Origin: Saccoglossus kowalevskii
Lineage: Eukaryota; Hemichordata; Enteropneusta; Harrimaniidae
Assembly (NCBI RefSeq): GCF_000003605.2
Contig: NW_003123414.1
Span: 203,073-217,828, forward strand
DNA length: 14,756 bases
Direction: 5' to 3'
Shown: positions 1-8,735 of the stretch, piece by piece
Layout: each line of letters opens with the position of its first letter
Position numbering within the stretch: position 1 is the stretch's first letter
Position numbers and translations under genes: made by a program
Notes under the pieces: model-generated
What the model was told of the DNA's origin: nothing
Database searches by the model: none
Seen by the model: the letters and a program-made list of their open reading frames with translations, nothing else

Positions 1-412
1 ATTTATAATTTTATTGCTTATAATGTGACAAATAAACCAGAAATACCGGTAATAAAAATTGACAGTGAGGAATCTTTTGAATTAGGATTTCCCCACTGAC
101 AAACATGCCCAATACGCGTGAACTCAAAATGAACTGAAATGTCGGTGGTTAAACTGCGTAAAATTATTTCCAGTTTTGACATATATCAAATCAACATTCA
201 TACAAGATCAATAGTCCATGGATTTCACAGCAAAACGCAAAATTACTTATTTTGCTGTCACAGCTATTTCACGTTCACCCCTCGTTTTATGCAATTGACA
301 TTTATTTTTCAAGAATTTTTATCAGAATCACAGCAGACTGCAAGGAAGTCAACTGTTAATACAACTAGGTTTTTGTTATTTTTTCTATTACAAGAAAAAG
401 ACCCCTGGGCGT

Positions 413-464
413 ATGCCCGACATGACCTCAATTTCTTTATTGTATCAAAATTGGGGTAGGGCAT
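413..464. repeat. Two-part hairpin (inverted repeat)
   Basis: ATGCCC (413-418) pairs exactly with GGGCAT (459-464). Inside it, ACCTCAATTT (425-434) pairs with AAATTGGGGT (448-457) with one G-T wobble, leaving a 13-nt loop. The 5' side carries a 6-nt bulge and the 3' side a 1-nt bulge. A smaller nested GGGC-GTAT-GCCC hairpin overlaps its left foot. It is locally GC-rich in an AT-rich setting. It may be a remnant of a mobile element; no function can be assigned. Confidence 0.45.
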
Positions 465-1093
465 TTGTCCAGGCATGGGTGCTTACCCGGATAATTATGG
501 TATTTTTAAAATCTTGTTAACACTTTAAAACACTTTAATCACTGAAAATGTCAGCGTTTATGCACATGATGTCTTCTCTCTAATATACTGTAAAGTACAT
601 GTACTTTATTTTCACTTGAAATTTATTTTCAGTGTTTTTTCTATAGAGATGAATCAGTGGAAATACCTTTTTTTATATTTTACATTCAACTCATCAAAAA
701 TCAGCAAAAATAAACTTCATACATGTACAAAACAATTAAAGGTCTTTGCAGCATAAATTAATTCCAGCTAAAAAAAAATATTTATGGTAGCTGATGATTT
801 TATCACATGACTGTGACACAATGATACTGGGGGGCAGCCTTCCCAGCTGTTATCTGTTTATTGAGACCCCCTAGCTACTAGTAAGATCTCCCACATAGAT
901 TTGTTAAATATTATGATAATGGCTGGATTAATTCTGACTGGTATTTAATACCAGCATTTTGATATCTTGAGTATAATCACTAGATTTCAAATTTACAAAT
1001 TTTCCAGTTCTGTTATAATTTTAAATGCTCAGCAAAATTAATGCACTGTTAATAATTAATTCATTTAAAGTACACATCAACTACGAAAATAAC

Positions 1094-1110
1094 TAAATAA
1101 ATAAATAAAT
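1094..1110. repeat. TAAA microsatellite, about four units
   Basis: A perfect run of TAAA units ending in T, followed by a short GTGTGT stretch. It is a simple sequence repeat of the kind that is common in AT-rich intergenic DNA. Confidence 0.8.
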
Positions 1111-1315
1111 GTGTGTACATGTGTAGATTAATGATCACTGTCTTCTCACATGTGTGTATATAACGTGTAAGTTATTTAATAATTTAAACTAAATTCAAAT
1201 TTAAAATGCATATGTGTATGTTTGTTTATTAATGTACCAGTAGGTAGGTATTATCCTAAAAATAGAAATAACGTTGAAATGTGCTAATAAGTATGAATTA
1301 CATGATCTCAGTAAT

Positions 1316-1329
1316 GTTTCCATAGCAGC
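1316..1329 (+). promoter_or_regulatory. X-box-like (RFX) motif upstream of KLHL
   Basis: GTTTCCATAGCAGC differs at one base from the RFX X-box consensus GTTNCCATRGNAAC. It lies about 155 bp before the KLHL start codon. A second GTTTCCAT word occurs 30 bp downstream (1346-1353) but without the second half-site. The match is seen in the sequence; binding by RFX factors is inference only. Confidence 0.25.
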
Positions 1330-1437
1330 AATGGACTCCATCTACGTTTCCATCATGGATGGCATAACTGCAGAGTAATTATCGGAAAATTTAAATGGCC
1401 CCCCACTCTGAATATGATAATTAATGATAATATCAGT

Positions 1438-1457
1438 TTCTTTTTTTCTTTTTCAAG
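1438..1457 (+). other. Putative 3' splice site before the KLHL coding exon
   Basis: A long T/C tract ends in TTTCAAG at 1457, a plausible splice acceptor. If used, the exon would begin at 1458 and carry 25 nt of 5' UTR, including an in-frame TGA at 1465-1467 that rules out an N-terminal extension. A second candidate acceptor, AAGCAG ending at 1480, lies nearer the ATG but has a weaker tract. Either implies an upstream non-coding exon, which was not located. Confidence 0.4.
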
Positions 1458-1482
1458 TGTTAAGTGACATCTGCAAGCAGGT

Positions 1483-3234
1483 ATGGCTGATGCTTCATCA
1501 GAAAAGTACGAGACCAAGAAGGTAGTAGCTGTAGATTACAGCTCTAAGATACTCAGCGGTTTGTGCATGTTGCACTCAGATGCCTTGCTACATGACGTCA
1601 CTTTGATAGCAGAGCGCAAACGATTTCAAGCTCATCGTGCAGTTTTAGCAGCTTGCAGCGACTACTTCAAGGCTATGTTCACCAGCGGGATGAGGGAAAC
1701 TGATCAGAAAGAAGTCGAGTTGAAAGGAATTAGTGCAAAAGGTTTAGGTGATGTGTTGGGGTTTGTGTACAGCGGTGAAATGGATCTGAGTATGGGTAAC
1801 ATACATGATATCTTAGCGACTACAACGCATCTACAGGTAACACCATGCATCAATGTATGCTCTGACTTTCTGGAGTCTGAAGTGAGGATTGATAATTGTT
1901 TGTTAATTTATCAGATGGCACAGACCTTTAGTCTCAATAATGTGCAGGCTGTGGCCTACAATTTTCTCATGAAGCATTTCAAAGAGGTGTCCAGATTGGA
2001 AGATTTTCTGCAATTACCATTTATGGACTTGAGCACTTTTCTCGGCAGTAATGATATCTGCGGATGCACCGAGTTAGATTTATTCGAGATCGCGTCTGCG
2101 TGGATCCATCACTTTGAAGACGATAGATTACAGTTTGCTAAGCCACTAATGGAAGAGATTCGATTTCCTTTAATGAAACCATTTGATCTCGCAAACCAGG
2201 TTCGCTCTGTAGATTTTATGTTGGAGGATCCAGACTGCATGAAATTATTATTGGAAGCTTTTACTTATCAATCTATGCCATTTCATCAGCATCAGCAGCA
2301 GAGTCCACGTACTATGATACGATCTGCCGAACAGACTCTTGTTACTTTAGGTGGTTATAAAGGAAGACCATCTGAGAAAATGATGGCGTATTGCAACAGT
2401 GGTAAACCGGTTGAGATACAACCGATGGCAATGGGTGTATACTACCATAATGTCACTGTCATGGATAACTTTCTTTACTGTGTTGGTGGCCAGAATGTGA
2501 AAGACACTGCAGGAAAAGAAGCTGTCAGCTCTGCGTTTCGTTACAACCCCCGTTCTAATGATTGGATGGAGATCGCATCTCTCCAAGAACCCCGTTGTCG
2601 GTTTCATCTCAGTGCCCTAAACGGTAAGTTATATGCTGTGGGAGGGAAAAATGCACGTGGACAGGTAAACACAGTGGAGTGTTATACACCTCACGAGAAT
2701 CGATGGATTTGTGTAGCTCCGCTCGATGATCCACGTAATGCCCATGCAGGAGCAACGTATAGAAACGAGCTATTCGTATCTGGTGGTTGGAGCAATGGCC
2801 GATACACGGACAGTCTACAGTCGTACAGTCCTGCGAATAACACATGGCAAAACAGAAGCTGCATGCACACTCGACGTGGATGGCATGGAATGTGTTCCGT
2901 CAACAATCGTCTGTACGTGATGGGTGGCAATCATCTAAATTCGAATGGTGACCGTGTAGATGTCTTGACTGTTGAAAGTTATAACCCTATTACCGATCAA
3001 TGGACTGATCTCTGTTCTCTGATGACACCGCATAGCGAAACCATTCTATCAGTGGTAAATATGAAGATTTACATAGCTGGAGGGTATTCCTGGAATGCAC
3101 AGGGTAAAACGGATAGAATTGAAAGATATGATCCAGAAACTAACTCATGGGAAATTATTGGTCAACTACAACAGAAAATGAATGGTTTAGCTTGTTGTAG
3201 TTTAGTCTTGCCCAAGGAGCTCACTGATAAATGA
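1483..3234 (+). CDS. KLHL26: Kelch-like BTB-BACK-Kelch protein (KLHL26-like; KLHL9/13/26 group)
   Basis: A complete 583-residue open frame, probably a substrate adaptor of a CUL3-RING ubiquitin ligase: in this family the BTB domain binds CUL3 and the Kelch propeller binds the substrate. Seen in sequence: a BTB domain at about residues 27-133 (HDVTL, then AHRAVLAACSDYFKAMF), a BACK domain at about 138-240 (LFEIASAWIHH, IRFPLM), a linker with QSPRTMIRS, and six Kelch blades whose Gly-Gly pairs are at 290-291, 335-336, 387-388, 434-435, 481-482 and 533-534. Blades two to six also keep the Trp in the N/D-x-W position; the first blade is degenerate. The BTB domain and linker resemble KLHL26, while blades two to six (SALNGKLYAVGG, GGYSWN) read more like KLHL9/KLHL13, so the exact orthologue is open. 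The start has G at -3 and +4 and an in-frame stop upstream. The length is slightly below the roughly 615 residues of vertebrate relatives, mainly because of a short N-terminus. The coding sequence has no intron. Confidence 0.93.
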   Translation: MADASSEKYETKKVVAVDYSSKILSGLCMLHSDALLHDVTLIAERKRFQAHRAVLAACSDYFKAMFTSGMRETDQKEVELKGISAKGLGDVLGFVYSGEMDLSMGNIHDILATTTHLQVTPCINVCSDFLESEVRIDNCLLIYQMAQTFSLNNVQAVAYNFLMKHFKEVSRLEDFLQLPFMDLSTFLGSNDICGCTELDLFEIASAWIHHFEDDRLQFAKPLMEEIRFPLMKPFDLANQVRSVDFMLEDPDCMKLLLEAFTYQSMPFHQHQQQSPRTMIRSAEQTLVTLGGYKGRPSEKMMAYCNSGKPVEIQPMAMGVYYHNVTVMDNFLYCVGGQNVKDTAGKEAVSSAFRYNPRSNDWMEIASLQEPRCRFHLSALNGKLYAVGGKNARGQVNTVECYTPHENRWICVAPLDDPRNAHAGATYRNELFVSGGWSNGRYTDSLQSYSPANNTWQNRSCMHTRRGWHGMCSVNNRLYVMGGNHLNSNGDRVDVLTVESYNPITDQWTDLCSLMTPHSETILSVVNMKIYIAGGYSWNAQGKTDRIERYDPETNSWEIIGQLQQKMNGLACCSLVLPKELTDK

Positions 3235-4360
3235 TTCGACTGCAGTGTACATGTTAAATAAATCAAACTATATTAAAATCCTGCATTTTGCCAAAGCATA
3301 GGACCAGCAGTTGTAATTGCTGCCTTTTGCAACTGAGTGGCTGACAGTCTGGAGCGCGTCAACATGAGCAATTGACGATGTGTTCTTGATGTATATTTTA
3401 ACGCACAGGACTTCAATGTGATGCAATCATTGCAGTAAATTTTGACATACAGGAAATTCGTTGAAACGGATTTGTTGAACGTGTTAATCTTGCAAAACTA
3501 ACAATCATAAAATCTACAATTTCTATTGATTTTTGAACCGTGTGGGAAATCAGGTTTTATTTCCTTTCTCCCTTGTCATTGAGTTCACTGTTCCAAATGC
3601 ATTGTACCGTGGTTACATTGACCCAACACTATTAAGTGTAAACAAAATTAATCTTTTTGGTTAGTGTGCGGCACAATTTTTCCTTTAGTTATTTTGCAGC
3701 TTCACAGCGAATTGATTAAACCTACAAAATTTGTGTGTTGTCAATTATTTTAGCCGCAAGAAAATGTCCCATTTAAAAAAAAAAAAACTACCGGTATGTG
3801 AACAGAGATATTATTTTACGTGGTTGAGTGGTTAATGTCATGAATTCATCAAATAGTTTCTATACATTCTCCATGCATAACCAACTAATTTTACAATTTA
3901 AGTCGCAAATATTCTCTTAAACAAAATACTTATTATATTTATTTTATTGTGAAAAGATAAAAATGACTGAGAGCATGAACATTGCTGATTAGATTTTTGT
4001 GAATATTACATCATTAGATTTATCAATTATCAAAAATGGTTTTGAAAGTTGTGAATAGTGTGAAGTTAATAATAAATAATAACTTTTAAAATGAAAAAAA
4101 ACATTAGATATACCGGTATATTAATCGTTGTAATAATCATGATAGTGAAATTAACTATTGTTCCCATAGTTACTAATCTCTTTATGTGTCACCCTAACTA
4201 TGCAAGGTTATAACGGTATTATAAATGTTGTCCATTTTTTTTTCTTTTATAAACTGTGATAAATACTGAAACGCTGCGTGTGTGAATTGGGTATAGTAAC
4301 ATGTGTTGCGCATATGTAAGAGAAATTCCTTACGACAATAAAGTCATTCGTTTCCTGTCT
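3235..4360 (+). other. Probable 3' UTR of the KLHL gene
   Basis: AT-rich and non-coding, directly after the KLHL stop. An early AATAAA lies at 3257-3262 (only about 23 nt after the stop) and a better-placed one at 4337-4342. It also includes a 13-nt A run (3775-3787) followed at once by TACCGGTA (3789-3796), and a second TACCGGTA at 4111-4118. The extent is inferred from the polyadenylation signal only. Confidence 0.4.
4337..4342 (+). promoter_or_regulatory. Candidate polyadenylation signal of KLHL
   Basis: AATAAA in the context ACAATAAAGTC, followed within 30 nt by a T/G-rich stretch (TTTCCTGTCTTTATC) that fits a downstream element. It would give a 3' UTR of about 1.1 kb. The AATAAA at 3257 is an alternative that would give a very short UTR. 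Confidence 0.4.
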
Positions 4361-4581
4361 TTATCTTTGATGCTAGGACAAATATGGTTTCCAGATTTAA
4401 TCATTTATATCTTTATAGCTATGTTGATCTAGAAAAAGTATTTAGACACTGAAATTATGATATATGTAGGTATCCTAACTCTGGAGACTGAGAGTGTATG
4501 AATAAATTATGTTCACTAAAATAGTGATAACTTGAGTACTAAGAAGCCCTAAACATGTAAAAAAAATGGATATCTGCAGCC

Positions 4582-4627
4582 ATGATGTCATCACCTTTGA
4601 GGCTATGATGTCATCACCCTTGAAGCA
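4582..4627. repeat. 23-bp direct duplication with near-palindromic core
   Basis: ATGATGTCATCACC occurs at 4582 and again at 4605, and the bases that follow also match closely (CTTTGAGG versus CCTTGAAG). The shared core TGATGTCATCA is almost its own reverse complement and contains TGATGTCA, one base from the CRE octamer TGACGTCA. Only two units are present. Confidence 0.6.
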
Positions 4628-6290
4628 ATCTTTTAATCTGAATAAGTAACCATAATTTTTTTTTAAATATTTTTATGAAACTTTGATCAAGATCTGCAGT
4701 GAATGGAAATTATGTGAAAATTGTGCTTGGAAATTTGGGCTGCGAAGATGAATTCACAATGGGTTCATTCACTGACAGTGGTGAGATAGAAAGAACCAGG
4801 TCAACAAGGCATGAAAAGGTTTGCCTTGAAACATGTTTTTTTAGTTCTAAATATTTTTTTAAAATTATTTTGAGCTCTGTGATTCTTACACATGATAACT
4901 ATGGTGGTGTAGACTTTTATTTTGTTTTCGAATGTGTTACAGATTTACTTTGAATTCATAAAAACTTATACTCTGTACCAGCAATTTGAGTTATTGAATT
5001 GACCCATTACTGGTACTGGTAGTTGTGTCAAATGTATATTAATAGGTGTATATAATTGTCTGTTTTAAAATGTAATATATTCAATTGAAAGCATGATTTG
5101 TTTTATTATTGCACAAATTTTCTGATTCGATTTACCGTATGTCCCTTTGAAGTAAAATTTTCAAAAATATAATGTATTACGTAATCCTCTGAATGCAGAG
5201 GTTCACTTTTATTTGTTACTGCAAAAAATAAATCTAAATATTGTTTCCATATTTCTTGAAAAAGTGTTATCAAGCCCAATATGCAAATTGTGTCCAGTTA
5301 TTCCGAAATTAACAAAAGTATTATAGAAATATACATGACAAGAATAATTAAGATCTATAATTTTAGATCAATTTGTTTTAGGGGAAGTTTTAAAATTGTT
5401 ATTAGCTACATTGTTTGTATGCCAGTTTTTTAGTCAGTCTCTGATTGTGAAATGTTATTATTTTTATGAGTTTATTTTTTGGAGTGTGTCTGTGCAAAAA
5501 TTTACCTTTGGTGTTGGCATGCGTAGTTTACGATTCTAATTACTTTACTAAATTGTGATACATGTATATGCCATATCAGATACCCAGGTCAAGATGGTTG
5601 TAAAGGTGCATAGAAAATCCATCTCTAGAAATTGGTAATCGGTGAAAATACCCTTTGCTATGAAAGTAACCCCCCCCCCCTTCCCAACCCTAAAGTAACT
5701 CCTTAGGTAAAAATACATTATAATTATTACAATTACCATATCATTTACATTTTAACTTGCTATCATTATTGATATAGATTTTTCCAAAAAAATAGTATGC
5801 TATTTCCCTGTGTTGCCACATTAATTTAAATTGTCAATGAGCACCGAGGGCGCTGTTTCACCCTATATTCTAAGTTTTAGGTGATGTGCACCCATAGTGA
5901 AGACATCCACATACTTGTCCGCATAGTTTTCTGTCCACTTCCTTGGTTCCTGCTGGGTTTTGGGAAGATATTTTATTTACATTTCACTTTATGTGTGTAC
6001 ATTAGTGAAGCTTGCACTTTTAGTATAAATATTAAATAAATGTTTAAATTTGCAGCAATAATGACACAATATGGCACTCTGTGTAGATTTCTATTAACTT
6101 CTTTTCACAAACTGACCTGTTATTTTTTTTCCACATTTTTTCCCTCAAGCAAGGGGAAAAATATATATTCATATGGTCCAAAAGTTGTTATTGAAAAACA
6201 CGTAAAAATTTTGAAGCAAAAAATGGTGTTCGAAGGAACTTTGCAATATTTTTGATGAAGCAATCTGATTTAAAAAACTGATTTTTCAGA
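4628..6290. other. Gene-free AT-rich interval
   Basis: No exon, RNA gene or clear element is seen. Short open frames (4699-4953 +, 5548-5739 -, 6040-6255 +) give low-complexity peptides without domain features. Minor landmarks are an 11-nt C run at 5670-5680 and a TACATGTA word at 5559-5566. Confidence 0.5.
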
Positions 6291-6294
6291 AATT

Positions 6295-6398
6295 GCGTCC
6301 TGTTCGATATGGGACTCATAGCGACGTATACAACGCGTGTAAAATACATTGTTTATTTACATGAAATTCGAACGCGTGCTGCGCGACGACCACCGCGC
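6295..6398. other. CpG-dense patch in AT-rich DNA
   Basis: About 14 CpG dinucleotides fall in roughly 105 bp, including two copies of AACGCGTG (near 6330 and 6371) and a run of CGCG words up to 6397. The flanking kilobases hold very few CpGs. It overlaps the start of a short open frame (6349-6591, +; 80 residues) that resembles no family I recognise. It could be an unmethylated regulatory patch or a young repeat that has not lost its CpGs; neither is proven. Confidence 0.4.
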
Positions 6399-6625
6399 TT
6401 TAACCTTGTTTTCCCCCAATTCTAAAATGCCTTCTATTTCAGAAAATTACTACCCCGGTTCTCGCAATGTTCATTCTTATTTTGTAAAAATCATTGATGT
6501 TCGAAAAAAGTTATTGATTACAAGTCAATATATGTATGAAATTCTCATTGGTTCAAGTGCATGCATTAAATTGATAGAAAAAACAAATTAAGACATTTCG
6601 TCGCAATCGATTCAATTATGACCCA

Positions 6626-6774
6626 TTAACATTTGAATGTCAGCAACTTGTCTCTTTTCACAAAATAGATCATATTTTTTTTTTTTTTTTTAATAATTAC
6701 ATTGTATGTCCATGTTGTCCACAATTAATATTGACAAAAAACGGTGCTCTAAAATTATAAAATTCAAATGTTAA
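6626..6774. mobile_element. Possible MITE-like unit with perfect 13-bp inverted ends
   Basis: TTAACATTTGAAT (6626-6638) is the exact reverse complement of ATTCAAATGTTAA (6762-6774). Read as a TTAA duplication plus inverted ends, this delimits a 141-bp unit (6630-6770) with 9-bp termini CATTTGAAT. The interior has a 17-nt T run (6675-6691) and no coding potential. TTAA target sites are typical of piggyBac-type elements. The right TTAA is shared with the next element. Chance matching in AT-rich DNA cannot be excluded. Confidence 0.35.
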
Positions 6775-6932
6775 AGCGAGGGAGTCATCACCTGTGCATG
6801 CGTCAGTTGGCCATAGCGTGTCATTGTTTACAAACAAGCATCTACCCATAAGCCTTTGCGTTAGTGTGTGTTGTTATCGACGCTTGGGACTTAATTCCAG
6901 CACATGGGCAGGTGACAACCCTCCCGCTTTAA
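6771..6932. mobile_element. MITE-like element with TTAA flanks and 28-bp inverted repeats
   Basis: A 154-bp body (6775-6928) is bounded by TTAA at 6771-6774 and 6929-6932. The left end begins AGCGAGGGAG and the reverse complement of the right end begins AGCGGGAGGG. Without gaps the two ends match at about 20 of 28 positions, seven of the eight differences being transitions, and a TCACCTG block is identical. No transposase frame is present, so it would be non-autonomous. The TTAA flanks suggest mobilisation by a piggyBac-like transposase; this is inferred from target-site type alone. Confidence 0.55.
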
Positions 6933-7776
6933 AGAGTGTATGCTTTCCACACTAGCTTTTACTTTAAAACAATCTATCGAAAAAATCATGAGAATTCTAG
7001 TTCATAATGTAATCTACACACAAACTGTTGCAAAGACATATTTTATTGATAAGTGAAATTCTATTTTAATTTTGTTCATAAAAATATTATGCAGAGTTCA
7101 TCCTACCTTTCGATTGTTTTGTGGGTCTTCTTTACATTAGTCTAAGAGATTTTGCCTCCTGCCAGTGGGTGAATGTGACTCATGTTGATTGGCTGATAAA
7201 TATAGCACACTTCTAATTTGAATATGCTAATTTTCAAGAATGGATGACAGTTGTACGTCCTCTACATGTACTGTATCAACTAACAGTTACCACAGAGAGG
7301 AAAGTTTAACAGTTCAGTTCTCTAACTTTTGAATAAATTTACATGATTAATGAGAACGGAGCAACATTTCCATACTATGGTGAACCAACAAATTTTAGGA
7401 AAGTAAGAAATTGACACAATAAAACATCAGATTTGCAACACTCTCTTTATCTAATACTGTGTTTTGCACAACACGGACTAGACTTGCACATTATGTTTGA
7501 TAAATCTATAGAAATGCTTCAGATTTAATCAATTTCTAAAATTAAAACTTATGTAATAATATCGTTGATGGAAATATACTGCCAGTGATATGTACACATT
7601 TATTCACCGATTAAAATAGATATTCTATATACCAGTAACAGTTGTCCAAGGTCAATCTATTTATAAGTAAATATCAAATGTGAAGTTATCTATTACTCAT
7701 TCGAAATAGCTGATATATTTGTAATCTTTAATATTCAAAACAAAGCTAATTATGATCAGTACGGTGAAATACTAGC
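6933..7776. other. Gene-free interval after the MITE-like element
   Basis: AT-rich, with no exon or RNA gene recognised on either strand. A TACATGTA word lies at 7263-7270. Nothing else stands out. Confidence 0.45.
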
Positions 7777-7784
7777 TACCGGTA
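7777..7784. repeat. TACCGGTA palindromic octamer
   Basis: One of four exact TACCGGTA words in the window (others at 44-51, 3789-3796 and 4111-4118). All are in non-coding DNA. At the base composition seen here far less than one copy would be expected by chance. Confidence 0.6.
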
Positions 7785-7825
7785 TTTGCCATGGTTATTG
7801 TTACCAACATCATGCTTATATGGTT

Positions 7826-7839
7826 GTTGCTATGGCAAT
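7826..7839 (+). promoter_or_regulatory. X-box-like (RFX) motif, intergenic
   Basis: GTTGCTATGGCAAT differs at the last base from the RFX consensus form GTTGCTATGGCAAC. A weaker inverted X-box-like word (TTTGCCATGGTTAT) lies about 35 bp upstream, so the pair forms a loose inverted repeat. A third good match, ATTACTATGGAAAC, is at 8589-8602. It is far from both coding regions, so a role is speculative. Confidence 0.22.
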
Positions 7840-7908
7840 AACAATTGTTATCAACTTGTTACAAACTATCGTAATTGTTGGACAAATGACATTCCCTAAA
7901 TGAAAAGT

Positions 7909-7937
7909 TCCACTCTGTCATCATAGATGACAGTGGA
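7909..7937. repeat. Imperfect palindrome, 12-bp arms with ATA loop
   Basis: The left arm TCCACTCTGTCATC and right arm GATGACAGTGGA pair fully apart from a 2-nt CT bulge, around a 3-nt loop. The same left arm recurs exactly at 12724-12737 in an intron of the NBEAL gene, again followed by a near-complementary arm. Confidence 0.55.
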
Positions 7938-8040
7938 GCTAAGAACAAAGTAAATATTTACTAGTAAGTTAGGGGGTTGATATAGTGGCCATCTTGAATC
8001 GGATCATGAAACAAATGTGCATGTCTCACATGATGTACAT

Positions 8041-8292
8041 GTCAAGTTTAAACTTCATTGGTTCTGGCATGTCAGATATTTGGATCATTGGAACTGTATG
8101 GCTGCCAGTTTGATCTTGATCCAAAAAATAAAATTCCATTGTGCTTAGTGACTGAAACTCTGTTCTGGAATGGTGAAAGTGTGTGGTTTTGATGCATGTT
8201 TCAGCATCAAATCGAGAAACAAATACACATGCATATGTTTGATGTGTGTGTGTGAAGTTCGAAATTGATCGGTCCAAGCATGTGTGAGATAT
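8041..8292. repeat. Diverged two-copy dispersed repeat with internal hairpin
   Basis: A segment of about 45 bp starting at 8041 (AAGTTTAAACTTCATTGG, then GGCATGTCAGATATTTGG) matches one near 8252-8292 (AAGTTCGAAATTGATCGG, then AGCATGTGTGAGATATGG). Identity is roughly 70 percent over the first 31 positions, with small indels after that. Between them TTTGATGC (8188-8195) and GCATCAAA (8204-8211) form a perfect 8-bp hairpin. This resembles decayed repetitive DNA. The open frame across it on the minus strand (8026-8304) is not supported as a gene. Confidence 0.4.
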
Positions 8293-8735
8293 GGACACGC
8301 ACATTTAAGTCCACATGTCCCCGTTTCTGATATAATAGGACCTAAAACATTTTTTTTTTTCAGCCTAAACAATTCCCTATGTTCAGGAAAGTATCAAGGT
8401 ACAATAATCCTGATGTACATACCACACTCTGTACATGTATCGTCACCTCACCTTACCTTACTAAAATAAACAACACAACATTGACAACACTTTCGGTTTT
8501 TCTAAGTTTATTTCTCATATCAATTTAAATCTTTTCTTTTGAAGTTATAATTCTAGACAAATAACTACAAATCTTGTCAAACATAAAAATTACTATGGAA
8601 ACACAATAGAAGCTTTCGTTATGATTAAATTTTATTGCACCATACACCATTTTAATAATAATAGATACAGCTTGGTAAATATTCAGCATCTTAGATGTAA
8701 TCATTAACACCCCATGTGTAATAGATAATGTTACC

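Larger units (their letters stand above)
1..1457. other. Upstream non-coding region of the KLHL gene
   Basis: No convincing coding exon is seen. The longest open frame here (139-459, +) translates to a low-complexity, Phe/Leu-rich peptide with no recognisable domain. The stretch holds a TACCGGTA palindrome at 44-51, a hairpin at 413-464, TACATGTA words at 596-603 and 720-727, a TAAA microsatellite at 1094-1110, and two GTTTCCAT words at 1316 and 1346. A promoter and a 5' non-coding exon of the KLHL gene probably lie in here, but no TATA box or start site can be placed from sequence alone. Confidence 0.5.

Noticed and set aside
139-459. 106-residue plus-strand open frame upstream of KLHL
   Set aside because: No domain, low-complexity Phe/Leu content, no supporting splice or start context; typical of AT-rich non-coding DNA.
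2347-2930. Antisense and alternate-frame open frames inside the KLHL coding sequence
   Set aside because: They are shadows of the conserved Kelch-repeat reading frame.
6349-6591. 80-residue plus-strand open frame overlapping the CpG patch
   Set aside because: No recognisable family or motif, and it starts in the middle of the CpG-dense segment; insufficient to call a gene.
8026-8304. Minus-strand open frames of 92 and 75 residues
   Set aside because: They overlap each other and lie across a decayed repeat; no domain features.
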